Under the pieces are notes generated by a model. The model had not been told where the DNA came from. It made no database searches and saw only the letters and a program-made list of their open reading frames with translations. The position numbers and the translations under genes were made by a program. DNA of 64,000 nucleotides from Chlorokybus atmophyticus (Eukaryota; Streptophyta; Chlorokybophyceae; Chlorokybales; Chlorokybaceae), in NCBI GenBank assembly GCA_009103225.1, contig RHPI01002699.1, positions 313,517 to 377,516 of the forward strand, read 5' to 3'. How positions within the stretch are numbered: position 1 is the stretch's first letter; every line of letters begins with the position of its first letter. Positions 45,097 through 56,631 of the stretch are shown piece after piece.

Positions 45097-46289
45097 GTCG
45101 TACGCGTCTAGTCACAACACGTACACACATGCACGGCATCTTCCCCGCCTCTTTGCTGCCGCTGATGCGTGTGCTTGGCAAAAGTGCAGGACATCTTGAC
45201 GGGCGCGCACAGGACAGTTATAACACAGCAATGAGATGATATTTAGAGAGAAGGCGGTCTCTTACGAGTGTATAATGGTGAGCAGTCTGCAATGGCTGTT
45301 GGCTGGTGTGATCTTAGGTTGGGTCAGTCAACTCGGTCCGGTTACCATGCATGGCAGTGCGTCCAGCATGCTTGCATGTGCTGATCAGCCACGGCCATTG
45401 CAGGTGTCATGCCAGAGACTAAAACAACCGTTGCTGTCCTACATATTTGCACAACAATGGTGTTGGAGGTCTCTAGGTACTACTGTGATGCACATGTACT
45501 ACATGTGCATCATATGTTTGCACTTGTTTGCATGTCGAGATCGTGCAAGGTAGCTGCACCAGTCGCTGGTCACTTGCAAATCTGCAAGTTTGCTCAAGTG
45601 AGTTGGACAAGCAGTGACTTAGTTGCTGCACTCAACCTTGCATCGGTTCTCCACATGTGCTGCATTGGTGTTGCGCTTACTCTTGCCTCAACTTATTGCC
45701 AACTTTAACCGACCGCAACCTTTTCGGGGTAAAGCCGCAGTTGCTGTCAGCAAACTGCGGCTTTGTGCCAACCCCCGCCAAACTTGTCGTGTTGGGGGTA
45801 AATGAATTGCTTATAACCCAACTGCCAGTTTACCGCGCGGAAACTGGCGGTTTGCTCATCGCAAACCGTCAGCTTGCGAAAGGCTTCGGTCGGTTGAAGT
45901 CGGCAATAATGACACTTGCCTGAAACACAGGGGATGCACATCCGCCTGTTGCTGTTGGGCATTGCTGCTGCTGCAAAGCCGCTAAGCAAGGCGCATGTGC
46001 AGGTGACTACAATTGCCATGCATGCATGCATGTCTGACAGGTGGGCAGTAGTGGTAGAATTAGAGGTAGAGGTAGTTAATAGGTAGCACGTAGGCGCCTT
46101 GCCCCGGTGGTCAATGTGGTGAGTTTACATCAAATGCAGGACATGCATGCGCATGCACAACGTGTAGTCCAGTCAGCACGCAGCAACACATGCAAGGTGT
46201 CGTGCAAATGACATTTAGTTGGCCACCGGGCTACTACTAGCACGCTAATCTACTGCCTCTACCCCGTTAGACATGCAGCAGTCAATATG
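45097..46289. other. intergenic region with two inverted-repeat structures
   Basis: No gene is seen. It includes a ~220-bp multi-hairpin palindrome (45691-45912) and a pair of imperfect ~40-bp inverted repeats (about 46057-46099 and 46215-46265), then runs into the 3' end of the minus-strand RT element. Confidence 0.5.
45691..45912. mobile_element. foldback element: terminal inverted repeats enclosing nested hairpins
   Basis: Ends CTTATTGCC...AACCGACCG (45691-45714) and its near-complement (about 45886-45912) pair with each other. Between them lie three or more local hairpins: AAAGCCGCAGTT/AACTGCGGCTTT (~45733-45766), AACTGCCAGTTT/AAACTGGCGGTTT (~45821-45854) and CGGTTTGC/GCAAACCG. No coding frame. 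The architecture suggests a foldback or MITE-type transposon. Confidence 0.5.
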
Positions 46290-47371
46290 CAGTTGGTAAT
46301 CACCTGCCCACATGGACGTTGGTTAGTTGTTGGTGCTTTCGGTCATGCAGACAGCATGCACATTGGCGACCAGGACTCCCCCTCCCTCTCTCCCTGGCTC
46401 CGCCTCCTTCATCGCCCTCTGCTAGCGATGCAGCAGGGTTTGCTGGGTTGTGTCGCAGTTGCACTGCCGACGTCAACAGTGCCTGGTCCCGTGCCCTCCG
46501 CACAGGTTGTGCTGTGTTTGGTACGGGTGCTGGGCTGGTTAGGTGCTGGTTGGGGTTGGGTGGTGGGGTTGGTTTCCTGCGTCTCCGGCATGGGCAAGCT
46601 GTGCTATCACACATCGTGCTCCCCATGCGGTCTTTGCGGGGTGCGACGCTTACACGCCTGATACTCCAACTGGTACAGCAGTGGAGGTGGTGTACAATAC
46701 GCGTAGCTGCCGGTGCATAGCATATGCTGCCTCAGCGTGGCCAACAGACGTTTCAGAGGATGTCCGTCGTTGTGCATTGCCACTAACAGGTCCACCATGG
46801 CTTGGATGAAGTGCGTGCGATAAGTGCAAACTCGCACAAACCTTACGTACTGCAATTGCACCACGCCCAGCTTGATACAGCGGGCCACGTTGGAATCTGG
46901 TAGTGGTGCGCGGTGGCGTGCTGCAGCACTGTACGCCGGTAGGTCGCGCTTGCAGTACAGTCTGGTGCATATGCCATCCGCCGTTTAGAACACTGTGCAA
47001 TCTGAAAATGGTAGCGTGGTACCTTATGCTGTACGTGACACTGTCACAATGTGCCGCGGGTACACACCGCCGCCTGGTGTCCCTGGTGCCTTGTACCACA
47101 GCTCTTGGAACTCCGGTAGGTCTGCTACAAAGAGATCATCAATGTAGCGCAGGATCCCCTGTGTACAACGTTGCAGCAGCGACGTGGCTCCTTCTTGGCG
47201 CAGCTGTTGCACGAACTGTTGTTCGTAGGTCAGGAGGTAGCCGTTCGCCCGATGTGCTCCTGCATTGTTTCCCATAGGCACCCCTATTCGTTGGCGTGTT
47301 TGTGGTGTTGGTGACATTACATGTGCACGTAGGTTTGCATGTATGAATTCCCTCTTGCATCTTTTGTACAC
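46290..47371 (-). mobile_element. degenerate retroelement with YIDD reverse transcriptase (copy 1)
   Basis: Minus-strand coding pieces in more than one frame: 47371-47024 carries RT motif B (VPMGNNAGAHRANGYLL) and motif C (ILRYIDDLFVADL); 46888-46607 carries the post-RT helical region (TYRTHFIQAMVDLLVAMHND, LLATLRQHM). The pieces match copy 2 at 48.7-50.0 kb closely but are separated by frameshifts. The downstream tail to ~46300 (Gly/Thr-rich, ending CCATGTGGGCAGG in minus orientation) is shared with copy 2 and with 58.4-58.7 kb. Family: RT of the Penelope-like or a related YIDD type; no endonuclease domain is visible. Confidence 0.75.
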
Positions 47372-48654
47372 ATGCTAGCTGCCACGTGGGTAGCCCATTG
47401 TCAACACTTGTCCTGCTGCCGTCTCGTCGCTGTCGTGATCAGCTAGTCAACACTGCCCTGCTGCCGCTGCTTGCACATACTTTGCATTGGGCACGTAGCC
47501 AGCCCTCTGGTGTATATAGTTATATAGTTTATTCCTTGTGCTGGCTTCATTTGAGTGTGCAAATGCATCAGCATGGTTGCATGTGTATACAATTCCAAGG
47601 CACAACTAGCGGCATGCACAAGGTGTATCGCAACCCACAGCAAGTCACATGCATAGCACACGCGAGACGCAGACACCAGCTTGTATATACACCACCGAGC
47701 TAAGCAGTCACACCAAGTAGTACAGGTTTGCGTATTATACATTCCCTCTTGCATCTTTTGTACACTACCTAGCCTACTACTCCTACGGGCAAAATCCCGC
47801 GCACCACATATGCATAGGGTACGCATCGTAGCCATCCCACAAACATGCTCATTTGCAAGTAACAAGCACAAGCACAAGCACAAGCACCAAGCACCAACAC
47901 TAACAAAATTATTACACCCGGGGCCTTCATCACCTATCCTACACCACATTAAGTGCCTCATGTACATACAATGCGCGTGGCATATGTGCAATGCAATGCA
48001 AGTGTCGAGCAGGAGGAGGCAGCAGCCAACCAACGTTAACCAACATGTGCTATGCATGCATACGGTATCATATACATGCATAGACAACTTACATAGCAAG
48101 CAAACCAATTGTGACTAGGCAAAGCAAGCAAACCATACACAATTTAGCCAGGGGGTGTAGCTTACTAACGCTACTACACAACCCGTTTAGCTACGTGAAT
48201 GCGTATGTCTGTAAGTGCGTGCAAGTGCTGGCAGCGGTAGGCAAGATGAACCAGGCGAACAACCTGCAGGAGACGAGGAGAGGAAAGGAGAAAGAGCAGT
48301 TGAGTGCGGGCGTGTAGGGCGTTTGCGTGTAGTGCAATGTGTATAAAGCGTGCTGTGCGTGCGTGCTGGTGAAGCGCGACAACCCCCCGCGCCATGCATG
48401 TTCGACAGCATCATCCATTACCTGTCCCAAGCACAAGTAGCAGCGTCAGGCCAATAGCAATGGCGCAGCAGCGGTGATTGTATATAAGCATGCGGCGCAA
48501 CCATGCTAGGGTACAGTGAATCATGCCTCTAGCGTCGCATTGAAGTTGTTATGTCTTGGGAAGTGGTGGTGTGGTGTGAATCTAGCGGACGCTGCACATG
48601 TACATGGTTGTAATTACGGCGTATTGAAGCACTGAATGTAATCTACGTATACAG
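47372..48654. other. spacer between head-to-head RT elements
   Basis: No gene is supported. About 100 bp at 47581-47680 recur in the same orientation at 51120-51215, suggesting a shared repeat or part of a duplicated unit around the RT element. A CAAGCA run lies at about 47865-47890. Confidence 0.45.
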
Positions 48655-50360
48655 TTGTGCACGGCAACCTATGAGGAAGTGCACATGCTGCCCCAGCATA
48701 TACTACAGCTACACGACACATTGAACGTGGCCAATGGTTATCACTCCACGCATGCACACAAACCGCCCCACGCTGCCGCACTTACACATGCTGTACAAGC
48801 TGCACACGATACCCCAAAGGCACGATTCATAGCGGCGGCGTACAATACATCGCTGGTTGATATGTGTGTTTGGCTGGCACGTGTGTATCAAGCATTACAA
48901 CCGGTGTGGCACGCTTTGTGGGCAGAGACAGTGGCGCTCCCAGGAGTACACCAGAGTTGGATTATGTCGGACACCCGCTCTTTCTCACGGCTGCAATTAG
49001 CAGTTAACACAACACGTTCAGCGGCTGACAAGCGTCAACACATAGGCTGCAAACTTTTGACTTTGCAACACTTTACACCACGATCCCACACTTAGATCTG
49101 CTGGAACGCATCACCGAGCTCGTCGAAGCCAGCTTTGAGTACAAATTGAGAAAGGACAGAACCACACACCTCCACCTGACCGTACAGCCTGACGGTACAG
49201 TACTGCACAGGTGGACAGCTGTGGCGACATATAGGGTCGATAATGACCGCATGTGGAGGACATGTACACCGCCGCTGATGTACAGCATGCTGCAGTTCCT
49301 GTTGGGCAACCTGTATCTGCGCACGGCCAGTGATGAAGTCTACAGACAAACGGTGGGAGTACCCATGGGCAACAACGCCGGCGCCCATCTAGCGAACGGC
49401 TACTTGTTGTCGCACGAGCGCCGGTTTGCACGCTGCTTGCGTGCCACTGGGGACATGTCCCGGCTGTCGGCTTGCGCAAGGGGCGTGCTACGCTACATTG
49501 ATGACCTCTTTGTAGCGGACAAAGATGATTTTGCTGCGCTGCTGTACATGGGCAGCGACATTCCGGGAGGAGGCCTGTACCCGAGGCATGCACTGACAGT
49601 GACATGCACAGAGGCGGGTACCTCACTGCCTTTTTTTGGATCTGACTGTATTTCAAACGGCGCGCGGATTGTGCACGAAGTTATATAGCAAAAGAGATAT
49701 GCCGGAATTCAGTGGCATCCTGCGACACCGAGCGCCTCTGCCAGAATCAAATGTAAGGAGTGTCAAATTAGGCGTGGTGGAATCATCACAGTACACACGT
49801 TTCGTGCGTACTTGCACATACCGCAGTCATTTTGTCACGGCCATGGCTGCGCTGCTGGCATCCATGCAAGCGGATGGACACTCTGTGAAGCGGATGTTGG
49901 CGACTTTGAGGCAACACATGATACGTGACATCGCATATGCGTACTGCACGCCCCCAGCTCTACTGTATAAGATAGTGTACCAGGCGCTGCAGAAGCACCG
50001 GCGCGCAAACGCAGCGCTCACCACGCAGTGTGATGCACTGTAATAATGCGCGGGGAGCAAATTGCCTGGTAACGCAGGGTGCCCGTGCGACAGACAAACC
50101 TAGCCAACCCCACCAGCCAACCCTACTGACCAAACCTAACCGCCAGTGACACAGTGGCCCTGCATGCGGCAGTGCTGACATTGGCACTGCGCGAGAAGGG
50201 TTAGGGTAGTGAGAGACGCAACAGCAGAAACTGCGTGGCAGAGTGGGTGGCTGGAGGAAAGGGAGAGCAGGCGGAAGGGAGGGAGTCGTCATGCTGTACT
50301 GCTGCTGCTGCTGCTGCTGCCTTTGCCAACACCAACTGACAGAGCCTGTGTGGGCAGGTA
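48655..50360 (+). mobile_element. retroelement with YIDD reverse transcriptase (copy 2, more complete)
   Basis: Coding pieces on the plus strand: 48655-~49050 (N-terminal RT region with TPKARFIAAAYNTSLVDM), ~49050-49090 with motif A (FDFATLYTTIPH), 49146-49688 with motif B (VPMGNNAGAHLANGYLLS) and motif C (VLRYIDDLFVAD), and up to 50043 with LYSKRDMPEF and TYRSHFVTAMAALLASMQAD. A frame change near 49040 and another in a run of seven T's near 49628-49634 (where the reading passes from SLPFF to LDLTVF) split the frame; each is compatible with a single-base change. The noncoding 3' tail (50060-50360) contains a CTG run and ends TGTGTGGGCAGG. Penelope-like relationship is inferred from the RT motifs only. 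Confidence 0.8.
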
Positions 50361-51675
50361 ATAATGTTAAAGGTATCACATGGGTGATGCTTGTATCCGG
50401 TCAGCTTGCCCTCTACAAAAGAGTCGAGAGTCGAAGGTATGGTCTGAGCACGTGGACTCCGGACTTAGCAAGATGGTCGAGCCAGGACGGACTCCGGACC
50501 AGATGCTGAGTAGAGCGTTGGGAGAAACCGCGTAGCTTCGTGGATACGTAAGCTTGGCAGGCGTGGCTTAGCTTGTTGGAAAGCTCTGGTTGTGAGCTAG
50601 ACAGCGTAGCTTACAGAACAGCAATCGGCTGAGTATAGCGCACGCGGTGCTTGCCAATGTAGACGTGTGTAGAGACTGGCGGGGTATAAAGCCCAGACTT
50701 GTTGCAATGAAGATAAGAGGTCACGATGTAGCATGTGTGCGGATGCTATGGCGGCAGTAGCAGTCATGCTCTTGTGTAAATGTTGTTGGCGTGTCACTTG
50801 CACGTGTGTATGTCAACAAATAATACACTACTTATACGCATGTATGCATGTCTAACGTGGAGGTCTAGAGTGGTATAGTGTAGTGAGGAACAAACAGTGT
50901 GTAGTCCGGTGGTTGTGCTGTAATGTGCTTGCATGTTGCTGTTTGGCATGCTGTGAGTGAGGTCATGCATGTCTCCAACTACTGCCAGCATGTCCCATAC
51001 AGTTGTAAACTTCACCTTTCTCCTCAGAATTGCTTTTGGTCCACCATGTTGCAGCAGTAGTATGCCTTGTTTGTGACAGTACATGCCACCCTGCACAGCA
51101 CCACAATCTACATATACGCGATGTGTATACAAATCTAAGGCACAACTAGCGGCATGCACAAAGTGTATCGCAGCCAACCCACATGCGTAGCACACGTGAG
51201 ACGCAGACAATGTGCAGTGCACTGTGCTGCTCCACCTCAAACGCGGTCACACTCATCCACATCACACATATCACACAACCCGTCTTACTTTTGTACACAA
51301 CACCCCCACATCACGCTGCTGCGCCGCCCATGCCACCCACTGCACAGCTTGGTATGTACGCCGCATGCCCTGCTAAACATGACATGCGTCCAAGTGCATG
51401 CAGCCCCCTGTGGTGGTAGAGAAACCTGGCCAGCGATGGACATTCTGCGGACATAACAACTGTACAACGGCAATACGGATGGGCAGTTCCCGAGTTTAGT
51501 AGCAATAATGCTGACAGATATCACTCGGGCGCCGCAAAGGCAGTTTAGCATGACATAGCAGCCTACTGCCAACAAGCGCTATCAACAACAGGTTACAGAC
51601 CATATGGGGGCTATGTACAGGGAAAGCGGCTTAGCAACACGCCATATACAGCAGCACCAACACAGTGCATACGAT
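50361..51675. other. intergenic region downstream of RT element
   Basis: No gene is supported. The 51120-51215 part repeats 47581-47680. The small frames are Cys/His-rich and compositionally like the surrounding noncoding DNA. Confidence 0.45.
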
Positions 51676-54327
51676 TTAAGCTAGGCTTTGGATGAGCTGG
51701 CTGTACCATGGAGCAAAGACCTGTACATTCACTCCCGCAACACGGTTTGCTTCTGCCGCATACGCAAAAACTTCATCCGCCAGTCCAACGGCACCACAGC
51801 GCTGGAGACTCGTAATGGCGGCAGCCTTGCCGGAGGCAGACCCCAACAACAGGTAGCTGCGGACGGCACCCACAATATTCGCAAACACACTTTGGAAGAC
51901 CTGGTTGCCTTCAGAGATGGTCTTCGTGATGAGAGCGCCAAGCAGCTGGGCAGTTCCCGCAGCCTTGTCTTCTGAGAGCACGTCTGAGGCGACTATTTGA
52001 GCGGCAGCAGCCAGATCCTGCAAGCGCGTGCCCTCCTTGTCGAGGAGCACTCGCACGGAGGTTTTATACTCAGCGTAAGCGCTGTCAATGACAGTGCGGC
52101 TCACAGACTTAGCTGCCAAAGTTTGCTGAAGCAGCAATCCGGCCGTCGCTGTGACAACAAGCCGCTGCACATTGTTTTGCAGACGGTGCAGGCGGGCGGC
52201 ATCCAGCTGCAAAGTTTCGGTGAGGGTTTCCGGTTGAACTGGTGTTGTTCTGGCCAACAACTGCATGATGCCCACACGCACGACGGCAGCCGGCGACTTC
52301 CAGTCATTAGCTGATGAGACGATGGCGTGAAGCTCGGGGGCATCTGCTGTTGGTGCTGAAGTGCTGGCAACTGATGTTGCCTTCCGACCCGCGCTCATGA
52401 CAGCTGGCACAGCGGGCCTGCTGGTGGACACGGATGCAACATGGGGGGAGAGCTCATCTTGAACGCGTGGGAGACTCTGCAATGCAGTAGCAAGCCAAGA
52501 CTCGGTTCTCACGAGCTTCACGCGAAGCTCGTCGACATTGCCCGCCGGCGCAACCTCTCTGCTGAACCACTTGCGGATGTAATCGACGCCGGCTGCAGAG
52601 TTGACCACAGGTGCAAGAGCACGCAGACGCGCGCGCGACACATCCACCTTCAACTGTTGAAGTTGTTCCATAAGGAAGCGCAAGCCTTGAGCGACAACTT
52701 GCCCAGATACACTGTTGTCATCTGGATCAGGCTCTGAAGTGGCATGCAGCTTCTCAATCAGCTCTTTGTACGCAGCCTTCAACTCGATGTCCTTGGCTGG
52801 AGCGCACAGCCGCAAGTAGATGGAGAACACATAGTTTAACAGGTTCAACATGTTGAGCTGGTTGCTTTGCAGCATCTGCTTCATTAGCTCGGTGTCCAAG
52901 TGCTCCTGGAGCTGTTGTCGCTCGGATGAAGGCACCAGACTTGACAGTTCCGTTCGAAGCTCATCAACCTGGAGGATACAAACATGAGATACTAGTCAAA
53001 GTATTATAAACACAGGGCGAAGCGCTGAAGACATGCAGCAACCACTCACCAGAGAAACAACCCGATCATAGTTCTTGTTGTCAACGGATTGTGCGACACT
53101 ATCCCAAAACGCACGCTCCATGGCTGCTTTCAACCGCTGCTGCAACTCAGAGGGTGCAGGTTGCGCACCTTCAGCAGCGTTGGCGTGCAACAACTCAGGG
53201 TTGTGCAACAACTCGTACGCAATCTGAGCCTTGTGAACTCCAGGCTGTGGCGACGGTGGCTTAAGATCCTGCAAGGCACAGGCCAGCGTGAGACTGGTTG
53301 CGTTTGGATTGTGCGACACACTCTAGTTGAATTGAGAGCATACAACAGATACTCACCTGGGCTTCAGGTGGTGGTGAGTCGCTCATGGCTTGGTTGGAAT
53401 CTTCATCATCAACAGTGGACGCAAGCTCCTCAGCCTGCCTGGCAGCATGTGCCTCACGAGCAGCCATCAGCGCTGCTTCCAAGCGAGCCAAACCTGACGC
53501 ACCCGACAGCTTGGAGATGCGCTCGCGGAGCAGCACTTGATCCCGTTGTACCTTGAAGCCACCAGTCAGACAATGGAGGCCAACATGACCATGCAAGCAG
53601 TATGTAAGAAGCTTCACCTGCTCCCGGATTGCCTGCATGTCAGTGTTGCGCAATTGAGCACGATCACTGTTGCTGCGATCCAACATGGACAGCTCCATGA
53701 CATGCGCCATGCCGATGAGCTCGGACTCCAGGCTTGCTGCATCGTGCGACTTCCATGCCACGAACTGGTCAAGATACTCCACCCAGGCCTCATCAAAGGC
53801 TACCAACAGGGTTGTGAAGGGTCTGGACCTGTCAGTGTGGATTGAGTAACATACTCATTTCAAGTAGCCTCTCACTTCTGCCTGCAATGTCACTATACCT
53901 GCTATTCGGTGCAGGAGATGAGCAGGGTGAAGGAGGAGGAGTGGATCCCGCAGATGCATTGTTCATGTGATACCTCACCAACTCCTCAAACGTGTGAAGG
54001 AGCTTCCGTGCTGATGCCAGCAATGCCAGCTCGCGCTCGCCCTGATAGACAAGGCAGGTATGAGCTCTCTGCAACGCAGACACAATTGCTAAACACAACC
54101 TTAACCAACTCTTACCTGGGTGCTCAACACATACTCAGGATGGCCGACCATGATGTAAGCGCTCAAGAAGATGCGTGGTGGGAAGCGTGGTGTGGGAGTA
54201 ACTGCACCCTTCACGCCCCTTTTCTTGGGTGTCATGCGCTGCGCAAGTACACCAACATTGAGTTTCTCACGTAATCTGTTGCTAGTACCAGTTTCTCCTT
54301 GTGGGTCTTGCCAATGTTTTGCGGCGG

Positions 54328-54361
<34 letters not shown>

Positions 54362-56631
54362 NNNNNNNNNNNNNNNNNNNNNNNNNNNNNNNNNNNNNNN
54401 NNNNNNNNNNNNNNNNNNNNNNNNNNNNNNNNNNNNNNNNNNNNNNNNNNNNNNNNNNNNNNNNNNNNNNNNNNNNNNNNNNNNNNNNNNNNNNNNNNNN
54501 NNNNNNNNNNNNNNNNNNNNNNNNNNNNNNNNNNNNNNNNNNNNNNNNNNNNNNNNNNNNNNNNNNNNNNNNNNNNNNNNNNNNNNNNNNNNNNNNNNNN
54601 NNNNNNNNNNNNNNNNNNNNNNNNNNNNNNNNNNNNNNNNNNNNNNNNNNNNNNNNNNNNNNNNNNNNNNNNNNNNNNNNNNNNNNNNNNNNNNNNNNNN
54701 NNNNNNNNNNNNNNNNNNNNNNNNNNNNNNNNNNNNNNNNNNNNNNNNNNNNNNNNNNNNNNNNNNNNNNNNNNNNNNNNNNNNNNNNNNNNNNNNNNNN
54801 NNNNNNNNNNNNNNNNNNNNNNNNNNNNNNNNNNNNNNNNNNNNNNNNNNNNNNNNNNNNNNNNNNNNNNNNNNNNNNNNNNNNNNNNNNNNNNNNNNNN
54901 NNNNNNNNNNNNNNNNNNNNNNNNGGGCGCATGAGTGTTGAATGTTGAAGAGTACCTGCAGAAGCTTTTCTGTGGCTTGAGTGCGGTGGGGATCTGCGTG
55001 ACCGCCAAGGGCAAGCTTGTCCTCCAAGCGACTCAACAGCATTCGAGTCGCTCGCAGTGAGACGGGAGACTGAATCTTTTGGGCAAGAACTTCAAACTCC
55101 ACGCTCTGTGCAATACAGGCACCATGTCAGATCAGCGCACAAGCTGGCCAGCTCTAGGCCAGCTGATCAGCGAGCAGCACTCCATGCTTAACACGTACCT
55201 GAATTGACTCGCTGTCCAAGCCACGGGCAACAAAGTCTGTCATTAAAGATGCCGTTGTCCGCCCGTTCGCTTGAAACTGCCGCCAGCAGCGCTGCAACCG
55301 CTGGCATGCTGCAAGAGCGCGAGTTGTGGCAAGGCGCTTCTCCTACAAACAGATGCAAAGATCAGCTCGCGCACAATGCACACATTGACGCAGATAAGAG
55401 CGGGTTGTCAGGAAGCTCAATGAGGGAAGTGAGCACTCGCCTTATCGGATGCTCCACGGCGAGAGCGCAAGCGTTCAGAGCGACGGCAGCGAGCATTCTT
55501 GAGGGCAGCTTCTAATGCCGCTCTGCGGCCAAGCTGCTCACGGATGCAGCGTTCCCGCTGCGCACGAGCCACAGCGACTGCACGGGAAACAAGAGCAGCA
55601 GCGCGCGCTCGTTCCTGTGCCAGCAACTCCTGGCGTTTGGCCTCTGCTGCTGCCACCTGCACATGTTCAAACATGTAAGCACGCACATACAGACGCACTG
55701 AGCACATGAAGCCAGCGTATGCTGCAGACAAAGCAAGCCAAAAACTGACCTTCTGGTTGAGTGTGCGCTCCAATGCCTCGCGGTCGCGTTCAGCGCGCTC
55801 CTGCAACTTGCCGTACCGCTCAATGACCAGCGCATGGGAACGTGTGAGGCGGCTCTTCTCTTCCTCCATCAACAGCTGACGGTTCCGCTCAGCATTGTCC
55901 AGACGCTCCTGCAGCCTGTCAAGTTTGTCTCTCATCCGCTTCTCAACAGCCGCCTTGTCTGACACCAACACCTCACGCACTCGAGCCTTGCTCGCCATCC
56001 ATTGGTGAAACTCCTATCACACAGGTTGTCAGTACAATTGACGACACATGCAGCATTCGCCGAACCTACCCGCTGACCACACATGCAGCATGATCCACAA
56101 CTGGGTGCTCAAATCACTGTGCATGCAACTTGACCGACACCACCTGAATTGCAGCATCAAGTCCAAAATGCAGTGACACGACCAAAACCAGGACAGGCAG
56201 GAAGTGACATTGACAGGCGAGTAGTAGCAATTGAACAGCTGCCAATTGCCCCACACAAGCGTACAGCTGCAATTGCACTTCAACGAGTCCTCCACAAAAC
56301 CCGCCACAACAGCTGCAGTGGCACTTAACATTGATTCTGACGCTGCCAAGACGTGTGGACCTGCACGGCACAGCATGCGCAAGCATCCGCAGCACACCTC
56401 TCGCTTCCTGCGGGCGGAGTCAAGCCTGGTCTGGATGTCCTCCAGCGAGCAGCAGGAGCGAGCGGACAACGCTGAGGTGGTCATCGACTCGGACGACGCC
56501 GACCTCGCCGTCATGGATCCCGCCGCAGCCTCCTCCTGCTGCGCCTTAGCCCGCCAGCGCCGCCTGACAGCCTGCGGCAGGGGACTCAGCGTACCCACGT
56601 CGGCGCCGGAGGCCTCCACCACCACCTCCAT
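51676..56631 (-). CDS. TCP11: T-complex protein 11 (TCP11) family protein, plant type; assembly gap inside
   Basis: Exons on the minus strand: 56631-56398, 56013-55750, 55656-55441, 55342-55199, 55105-54956, [gap 54924-54362], 54238-54116, 54041-53899, 53828-53618, 53551-53357, 53268-53050, 52968-51676. Phases close at every junction outside the gap; at least 1063 residues are visible. ATG 56631 is the first in frame. N-terminus: SLEDIQTRLDSARRKRE joined to EFHQWMASKARVREVLVS, then a long basic coiled coil (to residue ~240). The TCP11 domain follows: LSAYIMVGHPEYVLSTQ, GERELALLASARKLLHTFEE, VAFDEAWVEYLDQFVAWKSH, LLRERISKLSGASGLARLE, and a large C-terminal exon. Arabidopsis has close homologues of this layout; the molecular role in plants and algae is not well defined. 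The 55441 donor is GC rather than GT. Confidence 0.92.
54329..54924. other. poly-G run and assembly gap
   Basis: 33 consecutive G residues (54329-54361) run directly into 563 undetermined bases (54362-54924). The gap falls in an intron of the TCP11 gene between the exons ending KLLQ and starting RMTPKKRG, and may hide a small exon. Gap length may be nominal. Confidence 0.97.

Noticed and set aside
50195-50215. Telomere-like GGGTTAGGGT in the RT element tail
   Set aside because: A single imperfect unit, not an array; no evidence of a telomeric location.
54101-55102. 333-codon minus-strand frame across the gap
   Set aside because: Runs through undetermined bases and a poly-G/poly-Pro artefact; only its two ends are real TCP11 exons.
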